A DNA stretch of 64,000 bases, taken from the NCBI GenBank assembly GCA_963978905.1, contig OZ022259.1, positions 16,838,068 through 16,902,067 of the forward strand, read 5' to 3'. The DNA comes from Trichostrongylus colubriformis (Eukaryota > Nematoda > Chromadorea > Rhabditida > Trichostrongylidae). This document shows, piece by piece, positions 49,050-64,000 of this stretch. Every line of letters begins with the position of its first letter. The stretch's first letter is position 1. The notes beneath the pieces were generated by a model that saw only the letters and a program-made list of their open reading frames with translations, was not told the origin of the DNA and ran no database searches. The position numbers were made by a program, and so were the translations under genes.

Positions 49050-50612
49050 TCCAGCTTGGTGGGACAACCTTTTACAACATTAAATTACGCTGAGAAAATA
49101 CGATGTACTGTTGAGGAAACCGGCCAAAATACAACTTTTATAAGGCCTATGTCTGTGGACAAGGTCAGGCACTCGGCGAATAGCATATTCAATCAGGGTC
49201 CAACGTTCTACTGATATAGAGCTAAACCTTTGAGATATACGTCCCAACCCTCCATCAACCCTAAAATAGTCTTCCTAAGAAGTTTTAGGACCACCTCCAC
49301 CCAAAATCACTAAAAACAAGTGACCGATGAGGATTATTCGAGGACTTTCCAAAGACATACATACATATGACTCCCCCTCTCGAGAGAACCTCTCTTGTCA
49401 TGCTTGATGCTGGTTACACCAATGAAAACCGACCAAAACTGAGCGTTCACCCTCTTATGACGCTCCCCTACGATTCCCTGTTGTTCCGTGCTGCGTCCCG
49501 TCTGCACTCATGACCCCACCTCAATCTACAGACAAAAAACTGCCCATTGCCGAGAATTCCTCCCAACACCCGGTATCTTGACAGTGAGACGGCAATCAGT
49601 GAATCACGACGTACGCTACTCAATCTGCCTCTCTTTCTTAAAACATTATTATAAGGGCAAGATTCCATAAGCGTGTATTACGGCTGTTTGCCATGATTAA
49701 CTAACCCTTTAATTACTCCAGATCAGACTCCACATCTCACGACTAACGAGAATGCCCATCGCTCCTTCAGCTGGTTCTTTAGAGCCATGAAAAAGGCGTC
49801 ATCTGATGGCAATTCGGGAATGTGTGATTTTGCTAGAGTTCTGCAGCCATACGGGAAAAAGATGAAGAATCGACTGCTGAAGACGCACATCATTTCAGCG
49901 GTCGTGGTTCAATCAGTGATCTTTAGTGACAGATGCGCAAGGAAACCAGTGGAAATCTCAAAAGTAAATAAAACGGACAAGAATGGAGGAAAAGTGATCC
50001 CCATTCTCACTTTTTTTCAGAATAAAGCGTTCTTGCTACGAAATAACCTACCTATTAAAAAACTGCTTTATTATAGAGGTATAAAATATCAGATAGCGAT
50101 AAGAATATTTCACTATGTATAGCTGGACACCGAACAAACCAATATTTATTGTCAATTTAAAACTTAACAAGATGAGAAAGTGAACAATGCAGCGATGAAA
50201 TCACCTATTCACATGGTAGTTCCACTGTTGCAGATCGTTATCTTGACCATCATCATTCAATGCCATTGGAACGGTTACGCCCCGAAAATATTCTAGGAAG
50301 TTACCCAGACAACCGAAACGAATTTAACGTTGTGTGACTTGTGCAGCTTTAAAATAGCCCACGCTGCTTGAAACGGACACCATATGATTAGGTACTTGCT
50401 TCATCGGTTTGTAAAGCAATGAAAGGGATCGAAATCGTTATCACCAAGTTGAAAGTCTCACAGGATTACAGAGGCAAATGAGTTAAGAAGTGATATCAAG
50501 TGTCATGAAGGCGATAGGTTAAAAAATTGTGAAATCGGTCAGATTCAACTAGACAACAAACCATTGAGTGAAACGCTACAAAGCTACCAGACAAAAAACA
50601 AAACTAATGAAA
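49050..50612. other. Intergenic downstream of ALDH gene
   Basis: Contains a possible poly(A) signal on the minus strand (AATAAA near 50138-50143) about 470 nt past the ALDH stop. A plus-strand frame of 111 codons (49787-50122) has no recognised family. Confidence 0.4.
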
Positions 50613-56015
<5,403 letters not shown>

Positions 56016-56404
56016 CTGAAAGACTATCGGTCTTGACACAATACTTGATGAATTGTCAATCCCTCCGGGAATATGCGCTACTTCAACAATTTCAGTTTAC
56101 ACAAAACAATTTTCATTTGAATTTCACCTACAGAGGTTACTCACGATCCAAATAAGGGTCATCCGTGGTGAAGGCACCACCTGGCATCACAAGTTCGTGA
56201 TTCGAACTCGTTCAAAACTTTCAAAAAGTGTTATTCACTTACTTTTTCATTTTCACCGCAAGCACTTCTAACGCCACCGTTTGGCGTCAAATGAACTGGA
56301 ATGGCCAAGATCTATGCCGCCCCGCACCAATCGACGTCGGCGCTTCAACGCTAGGGGCGACTGAATGTGATATCCGCAAAGGAACACCCCACAAGGCGCA
56401 TTTA

Positions 56405-56583
56405 AGCAAGGTTCATACCCAGCGCCGGCAGCGCGTGGCTGCGTTCACAGGCACCGAGGCATAGTGGCACGGGGGAGGTGCAGAGACGACACAGACATCG
56501 AGGTAGGGTGGCATTGACGGAGACACATAGACACACAGCCGCGCCCTCCCATCGCCACCGCAGAGTATGAACGCAGCATTTTA
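56405..56583. repeat. Family B element
   Basis: aaggttcatacccagcgccg then gcagcgcgtggctgcgttca, ggcacgggggaggtgcagag and gagacacatagacacacagc, ending ccgcagagtatgaacgcagc. Upstream of the visible ALDH exons. Confidence 0.8.
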
Positions 56584-57000
56584 CTGTGCGAGATTGAGAT
56601 TTCACGACGTCACACAATCGTGAAATAGCAGGATTGCGCTGCAAGTATCGCGGCAGGCGACGTAATTTTATAAGCGTCTGGCAATTTTACCGAGAGCGAT
56701 CGATACATTCACACGCAACCTTCACATATCCGGAAGTAGACTGCAAACTGTTCGCAAAGTTTACCTGCGGCCTACATCTTTGGAAATGTTATGGCATCAT
56801 GGTGCTATTATATATTCGCAATGAGAGCCATATGACTGCTATATAATACCTTATGATATATCCAGCAAAAAAATAGTTTCCCCTCCAGTTTTTGAAGCAT
56901 GGCCAAATGGACCCAAAATTCTGTCCACAACTAATGAGAATTCGGACCCTGAACCAACACAATTCAATGAGTGGAAAATAATTGAATAGAAATAAAAAGG

Positions 57001-57200
57001 NNNNNNNNNNNNNNNNNNNNNNNNNNNNNNNNNNNNNNNNNNNNNNNNNNNNNNNNNNNNNNNNNNNNNNNNNNNNNNNNNNNNNNNNNNNNNNNNNNNN
57101 NNNNNNNNNNNNNNNNNNNNNNNNNNNNNNNNNNNNNNNNNNNNNNNNNNNNNNNNNNNNNNNNNNNNNNNNNNNNNNNNNNNNNNNNNNNNNNNNNNNN
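57001..57200. other. Assembly gap (200 N)
   Basis: Exactly 200 undetermined bases, probably a scaffold gap of arbitrary length. It lies upstream of the first recognised ALDH exon and could hide the missing N-terminal exons. Confidence 0.95.
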
Positions 57201-57539
57201 GCTATAAAAAGTCTAGATGAGGGAGATATTTCTATTCCTTTCGATATTTCAATAGCCAATCACCAGATCACCAATGATCAGCCGCTAGTTGTGTGAAAAG
57301 GATCAAAAGAACTGACGTTTCACGACTTCGTTATTTGTTAAAGCAACACTCCGAGTCTCACTTTTGTGCGCACTATATTCAATCACTAAATGGAAATGGT
57401 CTGTTCCATCAATCATACGTCCTCAGAACACCATAAAAGGAAGTGCAGTGGCGCTAATGTAGTTGTGGGGGAGGGCCTCACTGTTGCGCTGTCGTCCCTC
57501 AGTCGAAACCGACCCACAATCATCAGTTTGTGCGCTCAA

Positions 57540-57625
57540 CTGTATATTTTTACCTAAGCCTCCTTTAAGGGGGCAGGGTAGAGGCTTCCCTCCAAAGTAA
57601 GGCTTAGGCAAAAACCTAGGCGTAA
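57540..57625. repeat. Short palindrome (tttacctaagcc...ggcttaggcaaa)
   Basis: tttttacctaagcctccttt faces aaagtaaggcttaggcaaaa, with a second pair gggcagggtagaggcttccc between. It resembles the inner hairpin at 17105-17150. Confidence 0.55.
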
Positions 57626-58077
57626 TAGCGCCGGACGCCGAGCGCAGTGGAGTGTCCCCCACCATCTATATCAGTACTGGATAAAGGGAGGTGTTCAAAA
57701 TACGTGAGTGGATCGAATTCAGACATTTATGTGCATTCTTCAACAAATGAAGCCGTGAAATCAATAGTGCGAAAATGGTCGGTTACGTTGTGAAATACGA
57801 GGGGTTATCGTCAACGGTCGATATGACGAACGATTTACGAGTAATGCAGATTACAACGAGGTATCAGATACAAAGAAAGCATCCAAGGAGACTCCTACAC
57901 TCAGTACGGCGCCGCTTAGCGCGCCCCAGCAACGATGCGCACGCGACCGCCCGCGCTGTCGCACCTTAGGTTTAGATACGATCACGGCAGAGCTCGCCTC
58001 ATTCCCTTCATATCTGATGAAATGGAACAAATGTGTCCAATAAGAAGAGGGCGCATGTAAATTGTAGTGCAAATGGG

Positions 58078-58248
58078 GCGCCATACTTTCCGCCGGCAAG
58101 GCGTCGCTTCGTTCACTGATAGCGAGGCAGAATGGCACGAGGGAGGTGCACGGACGACGTAAGGAACGAGTCAGGGTGGCAGAGGCGGAGACGCAGAGCC
58201 ACGCAGTCACGCCCTGCCGCAGACACCGCAAAGTATGTACGCGGCCTT
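58078..58248. repeat. Family B element
   Basis: gcgccatactttccgccggc at the left; gatagcgaggcagaatggca, cgagggaggtgcacggacga and ggcggagacgcagagccacg inside; ends ccgcaaagtatgtacgcggc. Confidence 0.8.
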
Positions 58249-58992
58249 GCTGTATCGCACTAAGCCAGAAATGTGGATTTTTACCTATATCGTGGGAGAA
58301 CACAGCTCAGAGACGAGTGAAACATTTTCCTCGTGCAATGAAGGGGTTTATTAAGTGAAAATAAGCGCGAATATACGATGCTTCTTTTTCTCGACAGTAA
58401 TACCAAATTAGCGGTCCTTAAAAAGTACTGTGGTCGACCGATGCCAAGTCAACACTATAGCAAGATGCTGAAGTTGAATGTTTCATAGATTCGGATACGT
58501 TCTAGAGATTTTTGCTCTAAACAACACAGAAAACTTTTTCAGCAACGCCAGGAAGTGTAGATAAGGATGCAAACGTAGATAAGAACTGTCACACCTGATC
58601 TTCGCATGCCGTCAATCTGAAACATGGGAAACTGGGAAAACGCAAGGTCTTTTACAGAGGCTAAGTTTCAGCGAAAATACCGATGTGGATTTTTCGTCGA
58701 TACACTTGAGGCGAATGAATCTAAATCCACGTTTCACCACATAAAAAATAAGTCATAGGCGGGAAGACAACACGAAAAAGGTGATTTCGAGCCAAGAACA
58801 TCGATTTAACTAAGCTGAGGAGGAAAGAAGTCTGGAGGAGATAAACCTCTTCTGCCCGCTCCCCCTGTACTAACGTAGCGCCACATGACCACAGAGCAAC
58901 ATGATGCTAGCCCACCTCATGGAGATTATTACGCTGAAAGGACACTGTTCAACTTCTACAACCCCAGAAGACGATTAAAATGATTTTCGCGC

Positions 58993-59456
58993 TAAGGTTG
59001 CGTTCATACCAAATCGGATGAGAGTTTTGGCGCATCGGCGCATCGGCGCATCCGCGATTTGAGAGAATTGGCGTGCCACGTCACCCTTTTGAACGCGGCA
59101 CGTGCCAAACGTGCGGTTGATTTCTTTTTCTTCTCTTTTCATTTCTTGATCTTTTTCTGTTATGGCAAATATCCAAAATCGCGGATGCGCCAATACTCTC
59201 ATTTTTCAATCGATATGTATCCTATCCATCACGCGAGCGCCAATTCTCTCAAATCGCAGATGCGCGGATGCGCCAATGCGCCGATGCGCCAATACTCTCA
59301 TTTTCTAGATCGATACGTATCTTATGCATGACGCGAATGCGCCGATACGCCAATGCGCCGATGCGCCAATACTCTCATTTTCTGATCGATACGTATCTCA
59401 TGCATGACGCGAATGCGCCAAAACTCTCATTCAATTTGGTATGAACGCAGCCTAAA
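58993..59456. repeat. TIR-bounded tandem array of gatgcgcc / tactctcatttt units
   Basis: The left end ggttgcgttcataccaaatc then ggatgagagttttggcgca is the inverse of the right end tgcgccaaaactctcattca then atttggtatgaacgcagcc (about 40 bp). Inside are repeats of gcgccgatgcgccaatactc then tcattttc and gatcgatacgtatctcatgc then atgacgcg, at about 59191, 59288 and 59368. The outer end shares gcgttcatac with family B. Confidence 0.85.
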
Positions 59457-61799
59457 CCTCACCTATAGTGACCCTAATCGCAATCATGATGGCATTTTTC
59501 GTGTAACCACTCTTTCGACAAATTCGCTCGAAGCTCACATGTCGTCGCGATCGCACATGAGGCAGTGCGCTTTCAGAGCGTGCGCCATTTGCTAGATTTC
59601 ACCCAAACTTTCGATAGCCCTGTGTCTAAATGACGCTAAATGCACCAGAGATAAAGATCACATTCGTGATCGGTACCGGCAGTAACCTCTATTTTATTAT
59701 ATTTCATTGCACTACGCGTCTCGGGGTTTCAATGATTAAAAATGCTTGAAAGAACTGACGAAAGTCGCCTCGGGCAAACTGAAAAGGTTTCAAAAATTCT
59801 ATCTCTATTTCGAAAGACGGAAACGAAATGAAACGAATCAAACAACTGCCTATGCTCACACTAGGTGACAATGTCGGCCATATCGCGTTTTTCATCAAAC
59901 TGCGCTCATCGATTGAACAGAGCGGAATGAAAAAGCGTGCAAAGATGCTTGCAGAAACTGAATCTTCGCGACAAAGTAGAAAATTGATATCCTTAATAAA
60001 AATATAAATAAAAAGAGTGAACTTAATCGGAGTTGTTCACTTAAATTGCTGAGAGCTAAAAGTTTCCAACCTTTTCATATGGAGAGGAGTAGGCGCTACA
60101 CTTACACAGGACAGGAACAGTTTTGGGTGGCGCTTCTCAATCCACGATTAGGACAAGCCAATGAAGTACGGGGAAAGATAGCGAAAATGGTTGTGAACCA
60201 AGGAGAAAGGATTTTATCAAGCCTAAAAAGAGGAGGAGCTCCAAAAAGTTGAAGCACCTTTGTCCCTCCTCTATGTTGGCACAGCGCTGGAAGGCTTCCC
60301 GAACAATAAACTCCACGCATAATTGTTAAAGAAAAAGATTAATTCAAAGCACATACAGGTCCCAAAACTTTCAAATCCCAAACTCAAACAGCATGTGCAA
60401 AGTCGTGGTCTTTCTCGGAACTTTGGCGCTACCGTAAGCCAAAATTCGAGACACCTTTGTAACGAATAGCCCAGTACGTTCTACAAACGTTATCGAGGGA
60501 TAATGATGAAAAAAGTGATTAGAAAGGATGCGCACCTCATTATCAATTTCTTAGCGATTTCTCAGCTGATCTAAATGAAGCCCCTCATTTGCCATGTACC
60601 TGAAGCCTGATTTTTGAGAGGGGACCTTCAGATTCAAGCACCCCACCGTTGAGTGAAATATTTCGCCACAATTTTCATCTTCTCCTGACTGCTTGTTCAA
60701 AAACCGATCAATTGCGCATTTGCACGAATCAGTTGTGTATTCAGCTAGTGGCATATCAATCACTTAGCAGGTAACCATCGGCAAGATAAAGCCGAAAGAA
60801 ATGGAAAATCAATAAAAAAATAACGGTATCAACTACACAAAACAACAAATATTTTCCAATTTATTAGAAATCAAGAGTCATGCGTAATTACACTCATGAA
60901 TAGGCAAGAAGTCTACATTTGTATAGTCATTGAAACAATCACATAATCTGCAAAACCATTGAATGATGGTTAGTCATGCATATGTGGAAATCCAAAACCC
61001 GAATGCACATATTGAACCTAAACAAGTCGGACATGTACATCATAAGAGAACTATAACAATTGATAACTTTAGGGTGGCCAGCGAAACACCATTCAAACTG
61101 TTTGCAATTTCCACTACTGGCCTTACAAGATTGTAAACTGTAATCTACATTATTAAAATTAGCACAGATGAGGTGACACAATACAAAAAGAATCCAATCG
61201 TGCTGAAGTGTCATCAAAAATGCATGATCTGCTCGGAAACAAGAAGGAGGGAGAAAGGAGAAAGAACCGATCAGACAGTATTAGAGTTGCGGAAACCATT
61301 TTTTCAGAAATGTCACTTTCAAAAAGTTGATGGAAATGAAGGCAATTACGAAACCTAAGGTAACCGTTTCCAACATAAACTGCGCGATTTTGTGGTCCTA
61401 GAAATTGTGCAAAGCTGCATCATCACAATGCCGCGAAATCGCGAATTAGCGAAATCTCACGTCGGTTCATAACGACAGATCCGCAAAAAAAAACAATGAA
61501 ATGGTATAGTTCGCTCGTTGCTTGATAGGAGGCAAGCAAAGAGCGACCTGTACCATTTCCCTCATTTCTGAACAAAAGAACATGACAAGGATTCGACTCT
61601 CTATGACTATCCAGGATTACGCATATGCCAACACTATTAAGACAACTAAATTGAAGATGATATGAAATTTCTGCAAAAGTACCACCACACTTCAAAACAT
61701 TACAACGAAGACTCATGTGCGGGTTTATGTAACATTATCACAATCACATCGAAGAAATATCATCATACATTCAGTGCATCACATCTATAAAATTGAATT
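59457..61799. other. Region between S2P 3' end and ALDH 5' side; no gene recognised
   Basis: Minus-strand frames at 60551-60763 (Cys-containing, FLNKQSGEDENCGE), 60939-61217 and 61423-61716 are unassigned and may be 3' UTR of the S2P gene or unrelated. A minus-strand ATG frame near 60320 (MRGVYCSGSLPALCQ) could be a leader exon, but nothing confirms it as the ALDH start. Confidence 0.35.
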
Positions 61800-64000
61800 C
61801 TAAACCACCATCTTTACAAAACCGATGAGAACATTAACAGCAAGCAGCAATGTCCCAACCGACAAGATTAATGTGATCAACTGATGACGACGCCTAAATA
61901 GTTCGCATTACTAAATAAAAAAGTTGCTTTAATAACATAGTACAAATACTATTTTACAATTGATGCCCGCAAGTGCTTCGAAGCAAGTCTCTTAAAACTC
62001 CAAAAAAAATTATAGGAAGCAAGCCATTCCATGGCCTCAGCCGTGCAAACAGGCCCCTTTTACTCGCCAGCAGTTATGCGACTTTTGGTAATCAATGCTT
62101 CATCGAAAAAAAACCATCAGGTTTTAGCGCGAGCACCCAGAATGAATTAGTTCCTACAGAATGAGTGCGCCGGCATAGTGATCAAACAGACTGCGTTTAA
62201 CATGACTCACCGCCTCGACAACGCCTTGCAATACCAGTTGACACACACAATCACGATGTACTGCCCGTCGAGTGCATAGCAAGGCACGCTATTCAATAGG
62301 CCTAGTGCTAGTGAAAGCGTGAAAAGATATTTTGGTATCAACTCCACCGACTCCGCCCAGTAGTGGGGTATCCATGAGAAGCGCGTCACTAGTCCGTCGA
62401 TACTGACGTAGCTGATCAGCTAAATATACAAAGATCGCATAATGTCGGCAGCAAATATGGATGGCAAAAAATAGAGCATGAATAATAAAAGCAAGCTAGA
62501 TTGCTGTATGATTGTCAACTGAAATAAATCTTACCATATGTCTTACTATTTTACTATATACTATTTTGATATCAAAACACTAATAAATCCGTACTTTAAA
62601 AGATATAGAAAGCAATCAGATGGTCTTAGGCTGCAACTTGGCGGAAAACAGGCATATTATCGATATAAAGGGTTCGAGAGTTCGGTATAGTGCGCCGTTG
62701 AGAAAATGTAAATAAATGAGTAATCAGTCGATGAAAAAATTAAGTTGTAAGAAAACTTGGCGAGAATGACTCATGTTTTCTTTTTTATAAATATCACACC
62801 TCATCCAAATTGCCCACATACAGAACCGGCCGCACATGATTCTTCACACTTATTCGAGCCAACTGTGTTCCATTGAAGAGGGCTGGAAACACGCAAACGC
62901 GTTCCTCACCGTCCCCACCCTGGAAGCGAAAAGAATACAAAGAGCACAAGTGTAATTAGTCAAATGAAGTAATTTGGTATAAGATCGAAAGGAAGAAAAT
63001 TCTGAAGGTGTCCCTCGAATTACCTACGTCAATGAGTAATTAAATCTACGGACGCGCCTGCGAATTAAAAGTCGCCCTTTGACTTCGAAAACAGCTTTCA
63101 TAAAAAAAGATCTATTTCTATTCGTATCCAGCCGTTTTTTGAAGAAGTAGATTCAAGGAGTACGGGTGTCGGAAGCTTCACGATTCGTCGAAAAATATGG
63201 ACGGACATGAAAACCTTTATAGAAAAACTCCTATCCATCTCGCTCTACCAGTGAGAAACCGATCTCGTGATGTAGCTCAGAGAATGAAATAACATTCCTC
63301 AAATTTCGCGATCACCTTATCTCAATCGCACACAGCAGCGATCTCTGTGTTTTCGTTCATAGATTATCTTTTGAATTTCTCCATAGCTGTTCACCAAATC
63401 ACGAGAGTTTCAATGAAAAACGCAAACACTGATTTCTAAAAGTTTGTCCTCAGAAAGGGGCTGAAACGGTGATTTTTTTAAAAGTTCAACTGAGTTTAAG
63501 CCTTACGAATTCTTGTCACACCTTTCGTGAAGGTACCCCATTTTCACCAATGACAATGCAATGCCACATTGAGCACGATTATCCCCAAACAAAAAAAAAT
63601 CCGCTTTACCTGGAACTTTTTGCTAACCGACCTTCAACCTAAGCAGATGGCAACCCAAAAAATCGACATTTACACATGTATTTCTTATTCATTCAAATAA
63701 GTGTGAAGAAATTAAGCAAATAACGCACCATAGCACAACTGGAAGAGTTACTGCATGTTGGTTGAGATGTGACATATTGGGCAGATAGGCAACTAAACCG
63801 CCGCAATTTTTTGCGTCTCTTACGGACAATTTCTTCAGCAGGCTAAAATAGATCAGTAAAAGAGAGATCACTGATGCTGCGAAGCCCTGGCATAAAACAC
63901 AAATCAATGAGCAGAAAAATAGCTTACTTCCACAATTCCAACACGCAGTACTCGATTCAGTGACGGTGCCTTCGTGACCAAGTGCTTGGTTGTCATATCC
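61800..64000 (-). CDS. MBTPS2: Site-2 protease (MBTPS2-like, M50), C-terminal part; runs off window
   Basis: Intramembrane metalloprotease that releases membrane-tethered transcription factors (SREBP/ATF6 type) in the Golgi. Minus-strand exons: 64000(partial)-63928, possibly 63886-63824, 62919-62800, 62419-62211 and the terminal 61893-61800. All donors and acceptors are phase-compatible. The 62419 exon contains LLNSVPCYALDGQY, matching the third-zinc-ligand LDG motif of S2P, inside a hydrophobic stretch (YLFTLSLALGLLNSVP). The last exon is a membrane segment (ITLILSVGTLLLAVNVLIGF) ending FVKMVV. The HEXXH motif must lie beyond the window. The 63886-63824 exon (hydrophobic FAASVISLLLIYFSLL) is optional: skipping it also keeps phase (VGIVE joined to GGDGEERV) and gives a more natural sequence, so it may be spurious or alternative. 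Confidence 0.88.

Noticed and set aside
56120..56195. Minus-strand segment reading MPGGAFTTDDPYLDRE, considered as the missing upstream ALDH exon
   Set aside because: It does not resemble the ALDH7 N-terminus and lacks a clear acceptor; left unassigned.
59047..59420. Possible CRISPR-like array of gatgcgccaat units
   Set aside because: Spacers are themselves repeated, the array is bounded by TIRs, and the host is eukaryotic; it is a tandem repeat inside a transposon-like element.

Overview
The window looks like nuclear DNA of a parasitic clade V (strongylid or hookworm-like) nematode. The genes are split into many short exons (mostly 60-200 nt). Introns end in the TTTCAG/TTTTAG acceptors typical of nematodes. 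The encoded proteins are ordinary animal housekeeping enzymes. Introns and intergenic DNA are packed with short palindromic (MITE-like) repeats, mariner remnants and poly-G/poly-C tracts. Species assignment is inference. Gene symbols are borrowed from C. elegans or human orthologues recognised by protein similarity.

Six protein-coding genes can be supported. Plus strand: (1) an unrecognised protein of at least about 560 residues (about 1.6-11.15 kb, 5' end uncertain); (2) a small coiled-coil protein (about 13.36-15.57 kb, first exon uncertain); (3) a complete 15-exon cytosolic phenylalanyl-tRNA synthetase alpha subunit, 503 aa (17.68-23.76 kb). Minus strand: (4) a complete 17-exon S9-family (prolyl-oligopeptidase fold) serine peptidase, 644 aa (44.03-33.64 kb); (5) an ALDH7A1/antiquitin-type aldehyde dehydrogenase lacking recognisable N-terminal exons (56.02-50.61 kb), with a 200-base N gap just upstream; (6) the C-terminal part of a site-2 protease (M50 family), which runs off the right edge (64.0-61.8 kb). 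For the S9 and PheRS genes, and for the part of the ALDH gene that was found, every exon-exon join keeps reading phase. I see no operon-like functional link between neighbours; the genes look independent.

Between and inside the genes are: two internally deleted mariner elements with TA target duplications (17.85-18.70 kb inside PheRS intron 1; 32.08-32.95 kb); a foldback family (A) with a terminal core gtgtgtgccattagggcaga; a set of elements sharing the terminus gcgttcatactttgcg (family B) that ranges from a bare 66-bp hairpin to about 190 bp; a roughly 870-890 bp TIR element (K) whose interior is inverted between two copies; a 146-bp tandem array (28.5-29.5 kb); a tandem GC-rich array with 40-bp inverted ends (59.0-59.46 kb); and further foldback repeats. 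The long gene-poor stretches (23.8-33.6, 44.0-50.6, 56.0-61.8 kb) consist largely of these. I found no rRNA, tRNA or CRISPR, and nothing that looks like a dedicated new molecular system. The unrecognised gene and the organisation of the repeat families are the most novel-looking contents.
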